NCBI GenBank assembly: GCA_963815665.1 | Contig: CAWFHN010000011.1 | Location: 372,001 to 436,000, forward strand | Length of the DNA stretch: 64,000 bases | DNA from: DASUPK01 sp963815665 | GTDB lineage: Bacteria > Actinomycetota > Thermoleophilia > Solirubrobacterales > 70-9 | Direction of reading: 5' to 3' | Shown here: positions 49,758 to 59,167 of the stretch, one piece after another | Layout of the letters: each line of letters opens with the position of its first letter | Numbering within the stretch: position 1 is the first letter of the stretch | Position numbers and translations under genes: made by a program | Notes under the pieces: generated by a model | Database searches by the model: none | Seen by the model: only the letters and a program-made list of their open reading frames with translations | What the model was told of the DNA's origin: nothing

Positions 49758-50255
49758 ATGAGCGAGCTGACCAGCGCGGGAGTGCCGCCGATCGGCGCCG
49801 GGGACCACGTCACCGGCGAGGGCACCGACGCGATCGTCTACGCGGACTTCGGCTGCCCCTATTGCGCCTCAGGCTGGGCGCGACTCCGGGAGCTGCCGGT
49901 CCGCCTCTGCTTCCGCCACTTCCCGATGGCCTCCAAGCACCCGAGGGCGCCCGTGTTGCACGCCGCCGCGGAGGCGGCGGGCGCCCAGGGGGCCTTCTGG
50001 GAGATGTGCGACTCGCTCTACGCCGATCGGGGACGCGTCGACGACCCCCACCTCTGGGAGCGGGCGGAGCGCTTCGGGCTCGACCTCGAGCGCTTTCGCG
50101 GCGACAGCCGCTCGGACGCCGTGCGCGAGCGAATCGAGCGCGATTTCGTCAGCGGTGTCCGTGCCGGAGTGGCCGGGACGCCGACCGGCTTCGTCGACGG
50201 CCGCCGCCTGGAGGGGGATCTCATAGAGGCGCTCAGAGCGACGAGCGGTCGCTAA
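49758..50255 (+). CDS. DsbA-like thioredoxin-fold oxidoreductase
   Basis: 165 residues. The active site is YADFGCPYCASGWARL (CPYC) near residue 35; LCFRHFPMASKHPRA and VAGTPTGFVDGRRLEG (cis-Pro loop) complete the DsbA/thioredoxin-4 fold. No signal peptide or membrane helix is seen, so it probably acts in the cytosol, perhaps as a NhaA-tail-like or FrnE-like isomerase. Substrates are unknown. Confidence 0.85.
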   Translation: MSELTSAGVPPIGAGDHVTGEGTDAIVYADFGCPYCASGWARLRELPVRLCFRHFPMASKHPRAPVLHAAAEAAGAQGAFWEMCDSLYADRGRVDDPHLWERAERFGLDLERFRGDSRSDAVRERIERDFVSGVRAGVAGTPTGFVDGRRLEGDLIEALRATSGR

Positions 50256-50292
50256 CATCGTCGCGACAGAGAACGAGAGTTCTTAAGCGAAA

Positions 50293-50311
50293 GGCCGCCA
50301 ACCGGGCGGCC
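50293..50311 (+). promoter_or_regulatory. Hairpin in the pnp leader
   Basis: GGCCGCC (50293-50299) pairs perfectly with GGCGGCC (50305-50311), 17 bases before the pnp start. Leader hairpins control pnp in other bacteria through RNase III cleavage and PNPase itself; this one is a candidate for the same kind of control. A possible -10, TAACAT, lies near 50252-50257. Confidence 0.5.
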
Positions 50312-50327
50312 GAAGGGAACAAGACAT

Positions 50328-52604
50328 ATGAGTATGTTCGACGTAAGCCGCGTCTCGGTGGAGGTAGGCGGCGAGGAGATCTCCTTCGAGACCGGAAAGC
50401 TCGCCCGTCAGGCGAGCGGCGCCGTCGTGGTGCGCTCCGGCGACACGATGGTCCTCTGCACCGCGACCGCGGGCAACATCCGCGACGTGGACTTCCTCCC
50501 CCTCACCGTCGACGTTGAGGAAAAGCACTACGCCGCGGGCAAGATCCCCGGCTCCTTCTTCCGTCGCGAGGCCAGGGCAGGCGAAAAGGCCACCCTGACA
50601 GCGCGAATGATCGACCGTCCGATTCGCCCGCTCTTCCCGAAAGGCTGGCACCGCGAGACCCAGCTGGTCTCCCAGCCGATGTCGGTGGACCACGTCCACC
50701 CGTACGACATCCTGGCGATGAACGGGGCCTCCGCGGCCCTCGCGATCTCGGACATCCCGGTCGCCAAGCACGTCGGCGCTGTCCGGGTCGGAAAGCTCGA
50801 CGGCGACTTCGTCGTCAACCCCGAGGAGGAGAGGCTCCAGGAGCTCGATCTCGACCTGATCGTGTCGGGCACCGACGAGGCGATCCTGATGGTCGAGGCC
50901 GGCGCCGACGGCGTCTCCGAGGCCGAGATCCTCGACGCCCTCGACATCGCGCACAGCGAGATCAAGAAGCTCGTCGCGACGATGGAGGAGCTGCGCCAGA
51001 CGGCCGGCAAGGAGAAGCTCGAGGTCGAGGCGCCTCAGGTGGACGAGGCGACGCTCGAATCGATCCAGAGCTCCCACGGCTCCAAGCTCGACGAGGCCAC
51101 GCAGGTCCAGGCCAAGCTCGAGCGCCAGGACGCGATCGACGCCGTCGAGGAGGAGGTGCTGGAGCAGTACGCGCCCCCCACCGAGGACGAGCAGCCCGAC
51201 CGCGAGCGTCTCGCCGAGGTCAAGGCGGCATTCGCCAAGCTCGAGAAGGACATCATCCGCAAGCGCATCGCCGTCGACAAGAAGCGCCCCGACGGCCGCG
51301 CCCAGGATGAGATCCGCCCGATCGAGACGGAGATCGATATCGCTCCGCGCTCGCACGGCTCGGCCCTGTTCACGCGCGGGGAGACACAGATCTTCTCCAA
51401 CGTCGCGCTGGGCACCACCCGCATGGACATGAAGGTCGACAACCTCGGCCTGCAGGAGACCAAGCGGTTCTGGCACCACTACAACTTCCCGCCGTTCTCG
51501 GTGGGAGAGGCCGGCTTCATGCGCGGCCCGAAGCGCCGCGACATCGGCCATGGCGCGCTCGCCGAGCGGGCGCTCCAGGCCACGATTCCCGACGAGGAGG
51601 AGTTCCCGTACGTGCTTCGAGTGGTCTCCGACACGCTCGAGTCGAACGGGTCCTCGTCCATGGGCTCGGTCTGCGCCTCTTCCATGGCGCTGCAGGCCGC
51701 CGGAGTGCCGGTTTCGGCACCGGTCGCCGGCGTCGCGATGGGCCTGATCAAGGAGGGCGACGACTACACCGTCCTCACGGACATCGCCGGCGTCGAGGAC
51801 CACCTGGGCGACATGGACTTCAAGGTCGCCGGGACCTCTGAGGGCATCACCGCCCTGCAGATGGACATCAAGATCACCGGCGTCACGCTGGAGATCCTCA
51901 GGGACGCGCTCGATCAGGCAAACAAGGGTCGGCTGTTCATCCTCGGCAAGATGGCCGAGACGATCGACCACCCGCGCGAGCAGCTGTCGCAGTTCGCGCC
52001 GAAGATCACCTCGATCAGGATCGACCCCGAGAAGATCGGTGCGCTGATCGGCAAGGGCGGCGAGACGATCCGCGGCCTCTCGGAGGAGTTCGAGGCCGAG
52101 ATCGACGTCGACGACGACGGCACGGTGCGTCTCTACGCGCCGACCGGCGAGAAGGTCGACGCCCTCGCGGACCGGATCACAGCGATGACCAAGGACGCCG
52201 AGATCGGCGACCGCTACACCTCCGGAAAGGTGGTCAAGACCACCAACTTCGGAGCCTTCGTCGAGCTCAGCAAGGGCACCGACGGCCTGCTTCACATCTC
52301 CAACGTGAAGCCGGGTGAGCGCGTCGGCACCGTCGAGGACGTCCTCAACCAGGGCGACGAGATCGACGTCACGGTCGTCGAGGTCGACAAGGAGCGGGGT
52401 CGGATCGGCCTGCGGCTCACCGAGGACCCCGATGTCGAGGGCAAGTCGCCCGAGGAGCTCGCCGGTGTCGGCACCGGTGACCCTGGTCCCCCCAGCCGTC
52501 GCCGTGACGGCGGCGGTGGCGGGCGCGGCGGCCCGAGGCGCGATCGCGATGGCGGCGGCGGCGGTCGCCGCCGCGAGCGTGACAGCGGCGGCAGAGGCCG
52601 CTGA
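50328..52604 (+). CDS. pnp: Polyribonucleotide nucleotidyltransferase (PNPase)
   Basis: 758 residues. Two RNase PH cores: the first has GDTMVLCTATAG and FFRREARAGEKATLTARMID; the second has PDGRAQDEIRPIETEI, LFTRGETQIFSNVALGTTR and FPPFSVGEAGFMRGPKRRDIGH region (split motif near residue 385-405). A KH domain (IGALIGKGGETIRGLSEEF) and an S1 domain (KTTNFGAFVELSKGTDGLLH) follow. The C-terminal 40 residues are Arg/Gly/Asp-rich, an RGG-like tail. PNPase degrades RNA from the 3' end with phosphate. RNase J lies in the same gene group. Confidence 0.96.
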   Translation: MSMFDVSRVSVEVGGEEISFETGKLARQASGAVVVRSGDTMVLCTATAGNIRDVDFLPLTVDVEEKHYAAGKIPGSFFRREARAGEKATLTARMIDRPIRPLFPKGWHRETQLVSQPMSVDHVHPYDILAMNGASAALAISDIPVAKHVGAVRVGKLDGDFVVNPEEERLQELDLDLIVSGTDEAILMVEAGADGVSEAEILDALDIAHSEIKKLVATMEELRQTAGKEKLEVEAPQVDEATLESIQSSHGSKLDEATQVQAKLERQDAIDAVEEEVLEQYAPPTEDEQPDRERLAEVKAAFAKLEKDIIRKRIAVDKKRPDGRAQDEIRPIETEIDIAPRSHGSALFTRGETQIFSNVALGTTRMDMKVDNLGLQETKRFWHHYNFPPFSVGEAGFMRGPKRRDIGHGALAERALQATIPDEEEFPYVLRVVSDTLESNGSSSMGSVCASSMALQAAGVPVSAPVAGVAMGLIKEGDDYTVLTDIAGVEDHLGDMDFKVAGTSEGITALQMDIKITGVTLEILRDALDQANKGRLFILGKMAETIDHPREQLSQFAPKITSIRIDPEKIGALIGKGGETIRGLSEEFEAEIDVDDDGTVRLYAPTGEKVDALADRITAMTKDAEIGDRYTSGKVVKTTNFGAFVELSKGTDGLLHISNVKPGERVGTVEDVLNQGDEIDVTVVEVDKERGRIGLRLTEDPDVEGKSPEELAGVGTGDPGPPSRRRDGGGGGRGGPRRDRDGGGGGRRRERDSGGRGR

Positions 52605-52614
52605 GCCCGACCGC

Positions 52615-53898
52615 GTGACGAACCCCGAAGCACAGGTAGCCGAGCTCGACTCCGGGATCCGGGTCGCTACGGAGGCCGTGCCCTCCGTGCGGTCCGTCGC
52701 TCTCGGGCTCTGGGTTCGTACAGGATCGAGGGACGAGACGCCGGCGCAGGCCGGCGTCTCGCATTTCCTTGAGCACCTGCTCTTCAAGGGCACCAAGCGC
52801 TACTCGGCGATCGAGATCGCCGAGATCTTCGACGGCCTCGGCGCCGCGGTGAACGCGGCGACCGGCAAGGAGTCGACGAACCTGTACGCGCGCTTCCTCG
52901 ACACCCACACGGACGAGGCCTTCGACCTCCTCGCGGAGATGCTGCTTGGCCCGACCTACCCCGAGATCGACTCGGAGCGCGAGGTCGTCCTCGAGGAGAT
53001 CGCCATGTACGAGGACGAGCCGCAGGACAAGGTCCACGACGTCCTCGATGAGGCCGTCTTCGGCGGCCATCCCCTCGGGAGACGGATCCTCGGCGAGGCC
53101 GACGTGATCAGCTCGATTCCGATTCCGGACATCGACGCTTATCACCGGGCCCGCTACACGGGCGGGAACATCGTCGTCGCAGCCGCGGGCAACGTCGACC
53201 ACGACCGGATCGTGGAGCTCACCAAGCGCCACATCGAGCCTCCGGTCGCCGCGGCCGACGGCGCCGCGCTCGAGGCTCCCCAGGTGGACGGCGCCCAGAT
53301 CGGCTTCCAGCAGAAGGACACGGAGCAGTTCCACATCTGCTTCGGCGGGCCCGGCATCGATCGCGCCGACGACCGTCGTTACGCGCTCAGCATCCTCGAC
53401 GCGGTTTTCGGCGGATCGACCTCCTCGCGCCTCTTCCGCGAGGTTCGCGAGAAGAAGGGGCTGGCCTATTCCGTCGGCTCCTACACGCAGCAGTTCGTCG
53501 ACAGCGGGCTGATCGGGATCTACGTCGGAACGCGCCAGGACAACGTCCAGGAGGCCTGCGAGATCATCGGCCGCGAGCTGGCCTCGATCCACACGGACGG
53601 GATCAGCGATGACGAGCTGGTTCGCGCCAAGGAACACGTCAAGGGACGGATGGTGCTCTCGTCCGAATCGACCGCTGCGCGGATGGGCAGGATCGCCAAG
53701 GCGACCCTGTTCGACACGCCCCTCCTGACCCTCGACGAGCTGCTCGAGAAGGTCGACGCGGTCTCCCTGGACGACGTCGCTGAGCTCGCCCGGCAGCTCT
53801 ACGCGCCCGAGTCGCTCTCGGCCGCCGCGATCGCCCCGAGCGAGGACCGCTTCCGGGCGGCGCTTGCGCCTGTGAGCGAAGCGCTCGCCGCCGCGTAG
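52615..53898 (+). CDS. M16-family zinc metalloprotease
   Basis: 427 residues from GTG 52615. The inverted zinc motif is SHFLEHLLFKGTKRYSA (HxxEH) with the distal Glu in EREVVLEEIAMYEDEPQDK; the second half is the inactive M16 partner domain (LFREVREKKGLAYSVGSYTQ). It resembles mitochondrial-processing-peptidase-like bacterial proteases, which act on peptides or pnp-neighbour substrates of unknown identity. The open frame extends upstream within pnp but the start after the pnp stop fits best. pnp-M16-dapB is a common Gram-positive order. Confidence 0.92.
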   Translation: MTNPEAQVAELDSGIRVATEAVPSVRSVALGLWVRTGSRDETPAQAGVSHFLEHLLFKGTKRYSAIEIAEIFDGLGAAVNAATGKESTNLYARFLDTHTDEAFDLLAEMLLGPTYPEIDSEREVVLEEIAMYEDEPQDKVHDVLDEAVFGGHPLGRRILGEADVISSIPIPDIDAYHRARYTGGNIVVAAAGNVDHDRIVELTKRHIEPPVAAADGAALEAPQVDGAQIGFQQKDTEQFHICFGGPGIDRADDRRYALSILDAVFGGSTSSRLFREVREKKGLAYSVGSYTQQFVDSGLIGIYVGTRQDNVQEACEIIGRELASIHTDGISDDELVRAKEHVKGRMVLSSESTAARMGRIAKATLFDTPLLTLDELLEKVDAVSLDDVAELARQLYAPESLSAAAIAPSEDRFRAALAPVSEALAAA

Positions 53899-54293
53899 TG
53901 GCCGACGTCGATTCGAAGTACGGATCTCATTTCGAGTCCCAACTCGAGAAGGGCGAGGTGCTGCGGGGGATCTGTGTGGCGTCCCAGCAGAAGGGCATGT
54001 TCAAGGGCGGCGCCGTGGCGATTGGCGCCACCGACCGGCGATTGTTGGTGCAGCCGCTCAATCGCCGCGGCAATCCCGACGGACCCCTCGACCCGATCCC
54101 TGCGGACCGGATCGCCTCCGTGAAGGCCGGTGGGGCGGGCGGCGGCTGGTGGAACGTGTCGACCGCGATCCTCGATCACGCCGCAGTCAAGCTCGAGATC
54201 GAGACGACCGATGGCGAGAAGCTCAAGCTGATGGTGATGCGCAAGGGCGCAGAGCCCCTCGCCGAGTGGTTCCGGGCGAACGAACCCACATAA
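53898..54293 (+). CDS. PH-like domain small protein, unknown function
   Basis: 131 residues: a helix, then beta strands GEVLRGICVASQQKG, GAVAIGATDRRLLVQPLN, DPIPADRIASVKAGG and VKLEIETTDGEKLKLMVM, and a C-terminal helix (PLAEWFRANE). That order matches bacterial pleckstrin-homology-like (bPH) domains. GTG overlaps the protease stop by one base. No function can be named. Confidence 0.7.
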   Translation: MADVDSKYGSHFESQLEKGEVLRGICVASQQKGMFKGGAVAIGATDRRLLVQPLNRRGNPDGPLDPIPADRIASVKAGGAGGGWWNVSTAILDHAAVKLEIETTDGEKLKLMVMRKGAEPLAEWFRANEPT

Positions 54294-54302
54294 GATCGCC
54301 CG

Positions 54303-54983
54303 ATGGCGGATCCGATCAAGGTCGTCGTGTCAGGTGCGGCCGGGCGCATGGGGGAGACCGCCTGCGGGGCGGTCGATGGCGCTGACGACATGCAGCTGGT
54401 CGGCCGCGCCGATCCGGCCCTCGACATCTCGGTGAAGGACGTGCTCGAGGGTGCGGACGTGATGGTCGACTTCACGACCCCAGACGCGGCGCCGGCGAAC
54501 GTCTCCGAAGCGATCGAGGCCGGCGTGCACGCCGTCGTCGGCAGCACGGGATTCGACCTGGATGAGCTGAAGGCGACCGTGCTCCACGCGGACAGTAAGG
54601 CGAACTGCTTCGTCGCGCCCAACTTCGCGATCGGCGCCGTGCTGATGATGGAGGCCTCGAAGCTGATCGCGCCCCACATGCCCGAGGCCGAGATCATCGA
54701 GCTGCACGGCGATCACAAGGTGGACGCTCCATCGGGCACGGCCAAGCGAACGGCGGAGTTGATCCGCGACGCCGGGGGAAACGTGCACGAGCCGATCCAC
54801 TCGGTGCGCCTGCCGGGCCTGGTCGCGCACCAGGAGGTGACCTTCGGCGGTGAGGGCCAGACGCTCTCCATCCGCCATGACTCGGTGGACCGCTCCAGCT
54901 TCATGCCCGGGGTGCTGCTCGCCGTGCGCAAGGTGAGGGATCTACCGGAACGCTTCGTAATCGGACTGGAGGAGTTGCTATGA
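54303..54983 (+). CDS. dapB: 4-hydroxy-tetrahydrodipicolinate reductase
   Basis: 226 residues, somewhat short as in other actinobacterial DapB. NAD(P)-binding VVVSGAAGRMGETAC, VDFTTPDAAPANV, GSTGFDLDEL, FVAPNFAIGAVLM and the catalytic ELHGDHKVDAPSGTAKRTA (His, Lys, SGT) are in order. It acts in diaminopimelate and lysine synthesis after DapA. Its end overlaps the amidase start by 4 bases. Confidence 0.95.
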   Translation: MADPIKVVVSGAAGRMGETACGAVDGADDMQLVGRADPALDISVKDVLEGADVMVDFTTPDAAPANVSEAIEAGVHAVVGSTGFDLDELKATVLHADSKANCFVAPNFAIGAVLMMEASKLIAPHMPEAEIIELHGDHKVDAPSGTAKRTAELIRDAGGNVHEPIHSVRLPGLVAHQEVTFGGEGQTLSIRHDSVDRSSFMPGVLLAVRKVRDLPERFVIGLEELL

Positions 54984-56437
54984 CGGAGGACCTGGCGAGG
55001 CTGGACGCCACCGCTCAGGCGGAGCTGGTGCGAAGCGGGGAGGTCAGCGCCGAGGAGCTGACACAGGCTGCGATCGAGCGCGCGAAGCGGCTCAACCCCG
55101 ACCTGAACGCGATCATTCACCCGCTCTACGAGCAGGGCCTCGAGGAGGCGCGTGGCGAGCTCCCTGATGGGCCATTCCGCGGTGTGCCGTTCCTCTTCAA
55201 GGACCTCGGCGCCGGCCTCGCCGGCCAGCCGATGCACATGGGGATGAAGGGCCTGAAGGACGCCGACTTCCGCCTCCCTGTGGACACCTTCCTCGGCGCG
55301 CGCTTCCGTGACGCGGGCCTGGTCACGATCGGCAAGACCAACACGCCGGAGCTGGGAATCGTCCCGACGACCGAGCCGGAGGCCTACGGCGCCACCCACA
55401 ACCCCTGGAACCTCGATCACTCCCCGGGCGGCTCGAGCGGTGGCTCGGCCGCCGCGGTGGCCGCCGGGATCGTGCCGATCGCGCACGCGAACGACGGTGG
55501 CGGGTCGATCCGCATCCCGGCGAGCTGCTGCGGGCTGGTCGGCCTCAAGCCCAGCCGGGCACGGACCTCGCTCGGCCCTCTGATCGGCGACACGATGAGC
55601 GGCCTCACCGTCGAGCACGTGGTCTCGCGCTCCGTTCGCGACGTCGCGGCGGCGCTCGATGCGACCCACGGCCCCGGCCCCGGCGACCCCTACGTCGCCC
55701 CGGCACCGGCAAGGCCGTACATGGAGGAGCTCGGCGCGGATCCCGGATCGCTTCGCATCGCGATCCTCACCGACCCGATCGGTGCCGCTCACATCGAGAT
55801 CGATCCGGTCGTCGTCTCCGCCGCGCGCGAGGCCGCTGGGATGCTGGAGGGGCTCGGGCACAACATCGATGAGGACGTGCCCGCCGTCGACGAGAGCTTC
55901 GACCTGATCGAGACCTTCCTGACCCGCTGGTACGCAGGCCAGACCGAGATCCTCGACACGTTCGGCATGCTCCTCGGCCGCCCGATCGGGCCCGAGGACG
56001 TCGAGCCGCTCACCTGGGCGATGGCGGAGGAGGGCAGGCGGCGCCATTCGGGTCAGTACCTGGCCGCGGTCAGCCAGCATCAGGCGGTCGGGCGGATGCT
56101 CGGCATGTGGTTCGAGTCCGGACACGACCTCCTGCTGACGCCGACGATGGGAGAGCCGCCGCCCCCGCTGGGGAGCTTCCCCGACGATCCCGAGGATCCG
56201 TTGCGGCGGATCCGTCGGGGCGAGAAGACGGCTGCGTTCACCGCTCTCGTCAACGCCACGGGCGAACCGGCGATCTCTCTGCCGCTTGCCTGGAGCGAGG
56301 ACGGGCTGCCCATCGGCATCCAGCTGATCGCTCCCCTGGGCCGCGAGGACGTGCTCCTGCGCGTTGCCTCGCAGCTGGAGGAGGCGCATCCGTGGGCTGA
56401 CAGGTTGCCCGAGACCTTCTCGGTACCCTCAGGCTGA
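54980..56437 (+). CDS. Amidase-signature family amidohydrolase
   Basis: 485 residues. The Ser-cisSer-Lys triad is visible: FLFKDLGAGLAG (Lys), SPGGSSGGSAAAVAAGIVP and ANDGGGSIRIPASCCGLVG (Ser pair). The C-terminus LPLAWSEDGLPIGIQLIAP is typical of AS amidases rather than GatA. The substrate is unknown. It is locked between dapB and dapA by a 4-base and a 1-base overlap, so it is expressed with lysine/DAP synthesis; a link to peptidoglycan or DAP amide turnover is only inference. Confidence 0.9.
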   Translation: MTEDLARLDATAQAELVRSGEVSAEELTQAAIERAKRLNPDLNAIIHPLYEQGLEEARGELPDGPFRGVPFLFKDLGAGLAGQPMHMGMKGLKDADFRLPVDTFLGARFRDAGLVTIGKTNTPELGIVPTTEPEAYGATHNPWNLDHSPGGSSGGSAAAVAAGIVPIAHANDGGGSIRIPASCCGLVGLKPSRARTSLGPLIGDTMSGLTVEHVVSRSVRDVAAALDATHGPGPGDPYVAPAPARPYMEELGADPGSLRIAILTDPIGAAHIEIDPVVVSAAREAAGMLEGLGHNIDEDVPAVDESFDLIETFLTRWYAGQTEILDTFGMLLGRPIGPEDVEPLTWAMAEEGRRRHSGQYLAAVSQHQAVGRMLGMWFESGHDLLLTPTMGEPPPPLGSFPDDPEDPLRRIRRGEKTAAFTALVNATGEPAISLPLAWSEDGLPIGIQLIAPLGREDVLLRVASQLEEAHPWADRLPETFSVPSG

Positions 56438-57309
56438 TGGCTGAGATCGGAGGGGTACTGACGGCGATGGTCACCCCGTTCACCGAGGACCGCTCGGTGG
56501 ACGAGGCGGCAGCGCGCGCTCTGGCGCGTCATCTCATCGACAACGGCTCCCACGGGCTGGTCCTTGCCGGCACCACCGGCGAGTCGCCGACGCTGGACGA
56601 CGCCGAGAAGATCTCCCTGCTGCGAGCGGTGCGAGACGAGGTCGGGCCAGAAGTACTGCTCATCTGCGGTGCGGGCTCCAACGACACCCGGCACTCCGAG
56701 CGCCTCTCGGCCGCGGCCGCCGACGCCGGTGCCGACGCGGTCCTGGCGGTCACCCCGTACTACAACAAGCCCAACTTCACCGGCATCAGGGCGCACTACG
56801 AGGTCGTCGCGAAGGCCGCCGGGATCCCGGTCGTCCTCTACAACATCCCCTCGCGGGTGGTGGTCAACCTCTCGCCCGAGCAGCTGGCGGACCTCGCTCA
56901 GATCGAGAACGTCGTCGCCGTCAAGCAGGCCAACGACGACGAGCTGCAGCCGATCGAAGGGCTGCGGGTCCTCGCGGGCAACGACGGGACCTTCCTGCGC
57001 GCTCTCGAGATGGGCGAGCCGGGCGGCGTCCTGGTGGCCTCCCACCTCGCAGGGCGAGAGATGAGGGAGATCTACGATGCGGTCCAGGCCGGCGACGCCG
57101 AGCGCGCCCGCGAGATCGACGACGGGCTGCGCCCGATCTACGAGATTTGCGGCAAGACCAACCCGATCCCGGTCAAGGCCGGCCTCGAGCTGCTCGGGGT
57201 CTGCTCAGCCAGGGCGAGACTGCCGATCGTCGAGGCGGACGAGGAGCAGAGGTCAGAGGTCCGGCGGGCGCTCGAGGCGCACGGCCTGCTGGCCGGGAGC
57301 GCAGCTTAG
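56437..57309 (+). CDS. dapA: 4-hydroxy-tetrahydrodipicolinate synthase
   Basis: 290 residues. Schiff-base Lys in VVAVKQANDDELQ, catalytic Tyr in VTPYYNKPNFTG, and LAGTTGESPTLDDAEK and YNIPSRVVVNLSPEQ are the DapA signatures. It condenses pyruvate with aspartate semialdehyde, the first committed lysine step. The ATG overlaps the amidase stop by one base; RNase J starts three bases after its stop. Confidence 0.95.
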   Translation: MAEIGGVLTAMVTPFTEDRSVDEAAARALARHLIDNGSHGLVLAGTTGESPTLDDAEKISLLRAVRDEVGPEVLLICGAGSNDTRHSERLSAAAADAGADAVLAVTPYYNKPNFTGIRAHYEVVAKAAGIPVVLYNIPSRVVVNLSPEQLADLAQIENVVAVKQANDDELQPIEGLRVLAGNDGTFLRALEMGEPGGVLVASHLAGREMREIYDAVQAGDAERAREIDDGLRPIYEICGKTNPIPVKAGLELLGVCSARARLPIVEADEEQRSEVRRALEAHGLLAGSAA

Positions 57310-57311
57310 GT

Positions 57312-58976
57312 TTGAGCAGCTCGAGCGTTCGGATCCTCCCCCTGGGCGGCCTGGGGGAGATCGGGAAGAACATGACCATGGTCGAGGTCGACGGGCGGAT
57401 CGTCATCGTCGACACGGGCCTGATGTTCCCGACGGCGGACATGCTGGGGATCGATCTGGTCCTGCCGGACTTCTCAACCCTGCGCGAGCGCGCCGACGAC
57501 ATCGAGGCGATCGTCCTCACCCACGGTCACGAGGACCACGTGGGTGCGCTGCCGTACGTGCTTCGCGAGATCGGCGTGCCACCCGCCATCTACGGCGGGC
57601 TGTTGACCATCGGCATGGTCCGCTCCAAGCTCGACGAGCACAAGCTCCGCGACGTGCCGCTGCAGGAGCTGCCGACGGGCGAGCGGGCAAACGCGGGCCC
57701 GTTCGAGATCGAGCTCGTCCACATGGCCCATTCGATTCCCGACGCCCGGGCGGTGGCGCTCCGCAGCGATGCCGGGACGGTCCTGATCACGGGCGACTAC
57801 AAGTTCGACCAGACCCCCGTCGACGGCATCCCCGCCGACGTCTCCCGGCTCGCGGAGCTCGGCCGCGAGGGCGTGCTCTGTCTCTGCGGAGATTCGACGA
57901 ACGCCGACCGGCCCGGGGTGGCTCCCTCGGAGTCGAGCGTCGGACCGGCCCTCTTGGAGGTCTTCGGCCGTTGCAAGGGCCGCATCGTGGTCACCTCGTT
58001 CGCCTCGAACGTCCACCGTGTCCAGCAGGTCATCGACGCGGCGGCTCGTCTCGATCGCCGGGTCGCGCTGGTCGGGCGCTCGATGCGCAAGAACTTCAAC
58101 ATCGCCTCGAACCTGGGCATCGCCTCGGCCCCGGATGGGCTGTTCATCTCGCCCAAGGAGATCGAGGACTTCCCCGATGAGGAGGTCGTCGTGATCTCGA
58201 CGGGCAGCCAGGGGGAGCCGCTCTCGGCGCTGCGCCGCATGGCTCACCGGGATCATCCGGACGTCGAGCTCCATTCCGGCGACACCGTGATCTTCTCGGC
58301 GACGCCGATCCCCGGAAACGAGCGCTCCGTCAACGAGACGATCGACCGCATCTTCCAGATCGGCGCCCAGGTCGTGACTGCGGCGGACGCGCCGATCCAC
58401 GCCTCCGGCCACGGCTGGCAGGAGGAGCTCAAGCTGATGCTCAACCTGACCAAGCCGCAGAACGTCTTCCCCTTCCACGGCGATCACAAGCGCCTCAAGC
58501 TCCACGGTGACCTGGCGGAGTCGGTCGGGATCGACCGGGACCGGATCTTCATGGGCCGGAACGGCCTCGCCCTGGAGATCGACGAGTCGGGTGCCCGCTT
58601 CGGCGAGGACGTCCACGCGAGCATGATCTTCGTCGACGGGGTATCCGTCGGCGAGCCCGACGAGTTCGCCCTCCGTGACCGGCGCAAGCTCTCCGACGAC
58701 GGCGTGTTCATCGTCGTCGCCACGATCTCCTCGGACGACGGCTCCCAGGTCGCGGACCCCGAGGTGATCTTCCGAGGCGTACCGTTCGCCAAGGAGGCCG
58801 ACGGCCTCCGCGATGAGCTTAGGGACGTGGTCCAGGAGACCCTCAACGAGGCTGCCGACGAGGAGATCCACGAGATCTCCCTCCTCCAGCAGGACCTGCA
58901 CGACGACATCGCGGAGTTCGTCTACGAGAAGCTCCGCCGCCGGCCACTGGTGCTCCCGGTCGTCGTCGAGGTCTAG
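57312..58976 (+). CDS. rnj: Ribonuclease J
   Basis: 554 residues from TTG 57312, normal RNase J length. The beta-lactamase core has PLGGLGEIGKNMTMVE, LTHGHEDHVGALPYVL, VHMAHSIPDARAVAL, ITGDYKFDQTP and GDSTNADRPG; beta-CASP has VVTSFASNVHRVQQVI and ISTGSQGEPLSALRRM; then FHGDHKRLKLHG. TTG is the only start that begins at the conserved N-terminus; earlier starts would lie deep in dapA. RNase J has 5'-3' exo- and endonuclease activity and partners PNPase in actinobacterial RNA decay. Confidence 0.94.
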   Translation: MSSSSVRILPLGGLGEIGKNMTMVEVDGRIVIVDTGLMFPTADMLGIDLVLPDFSTLRERADDIEAIVLTHGHEDHVGALPYVLREIGVPPAIYGGLLTIGMVRSKLDEHKLRDVPLQELPTGERANAGPFEIELVHMAHSIPDARAVALRSDAGTVLITGDYKFDQTPVDGIPADVSRLAELGREGVLCLCGDSTNADRPGVAPSESSVGPALLEVFGRCKGRIVVTSFASNVHRVQQVIDAAARLDRRVALVGRSMRKNFNIASNLGIASAPDGLFISPKEIEDFPDEEVVVISTGSQGEPLSALRRMAHRDHPDVELHSGDTVIFSATPIPGNERSVNETIDRIFQIGAQVVTAADAPIHASGHGWQEELKLMLNLTKPQNVFPFHGDHKRLKLHGDLAESVGIDRDRIFMGRNGLALEIDESGARFGEDVHASMIFVDGVSVGEPDEFALRDRRKLSDDGVFIVVATISSDDGSQVADPEVIFRGVPFAKEADGLRDELRDVVQETLNEAADEEIHEISLLQQDLHDDIAEFVYEKLRRRPLVLPVVVEV

Positions 58977-59080
58977 CCTCTAGGCGTGACTCTGCAGCGG
59001 GTACGTCCAGTACGTACAGATGGTCCGTGAGGCGTTCGAGTGCTTCGACAGCAATGAGATTCAGCGGGTCTGTAGGAAAG

Positions 59081-59122
59081 GAAAAGCCCCCGGTGGTCGA
59101 GGGAGGGGCGACCACCGGGGGC
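59081..59122 (-). terminator. Strong terminator between convergent rnj and histidine-kinase genes
   Basis: A perfect 13-bp stem (59086-59098 with 59110-59122) encloses an 11-base loop. Read on the minus strand the stem is followed by TTTTCCTTTCC, so it suits the kinase/regulator operon; on the plus strand it is followed by GACGCTTT and may also stop rnj transcripts. The rest of 58977-59267 holds no gene I can support. Confidence 0.75.
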
Positions 59123-59143
59123 GACGCTTTGGCGCTTCATCAC

Positions 59144-59167
59144 CGGCGGCCACAAACACCGCCGCCG
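59144..59167. repeat. Second hairpin in the rnj/kinase intergenic region
   Basis: CGGCGGC (59144-59150) pairs with GCCGCCG (59161-59167) around a 10-base loop, 21 bases from the strong terminator. It may be a backup terminator or part of a small RNA. Confidence 0.4.

Noticed and set aside
52315..52614. An M16 protease start inside pnp
   Set aside because: That stretch encodes the PNPase S1 domain and RGG-like tail in another frame; M16 similarity begins after the pnp stop.
58843..59115. A 90-codon minus-strand frame spanning the rnj end and the terminator
   Set aside because: It runs through the strong terminator hairpin and the antisense of rnj, is Arg/Pro/Gly-rich, and has no recognisable features.
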